NCBI GenBank assembly: GCA_017408185.1
Contig: JAFQVE010000221.1
Span: 1-8,368, forward strand
Direction of reading: 5' to 3'
Length of the DNA stretch: 8,368 bases
Source: Oscillospiraceae bacterium
Lineage (GTDB): Bacteria; Bacillota_A; Clostridia; Oscillospirales; JAAYXM01
Shown: piece after piece, positions 6,645-8,368 of the stretch
How positions within the stretch are numbered: the first letter of the stretch is position 1
Layout: every line of letters begins with the position of its first letter
Notes under the pieces: generated by a model
Database searches by the model: none
What the model saw: the letters and a program-made list of their open reading frames with translations, nothing else
Told to the model about the DNA's origin: nothing
Position numbers and translations under genes: made by a program

Positions 6645-8368
<1,724 letters not shown>

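Overview
The window looks like ordinary chromosomal DNA from a Gram-positive, Clostridia-type Bacillota, probably an uncultured gut or anaerobic lineage. The reasons are strong AGGAGG-type ribosome binding sites with some GTG and TTG starts, an S-layer-homology (SLH) surface protein, a SpoVB/MurJ-type lipid flippase, a YcxB-like membrane protein and a moderate GC content judged by eye. No phage, insertion sequence, CRISPR array or RNA gene was seen.

Layout, left to right. Positions 1-258 (+) hold the 3' end of an AraC-family regulator. It converges on the rest of the window across a symmetric hairpin (281-315). Everything from 338 to 8368 is on the minus strand and is read right to left: ligA (DNA ligase, 5' end outside the window), then after a 104-bp gap with a good sigma-A-type promoter, a compact run of six genes. 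These are a YcxB-like membrane protein (6046-6540), an AGCS-family sodium/amino-acid symporter (4622-6022), a PyrF-fold protein (3762-4595), a GNAT acetyltransferase (3281-3754), a SpoVB/MurJ-like flippase (1669-3267) and a secreted SLH protein (338-1642). The gaps within the run are 7-26 bp and no internal terminator is visible, so it is probably one transcript ending at the 281-315 hairpin.

The genes do not form a recognised pathway. The right half supplies DNA replication/repair (LigA) and amino-acid uptake. The left end is about the cell envelope: a lipid-linked precursor flippase followed by an SLH wall protein with a beta-rich C-terminal domain. The most notable item is the PyrF-like protein. 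It keeps the orotidine-5'-phosphate decarboxylase framework, but the first catalytic lysine is Ser, the DxKxxD catalytic motif carries a one-residue insertion, and the usual phosphate-binding loop is rewritten. It may therefore not be an OMP decarboxylase at all. I found no convincing complete new system beyond that.
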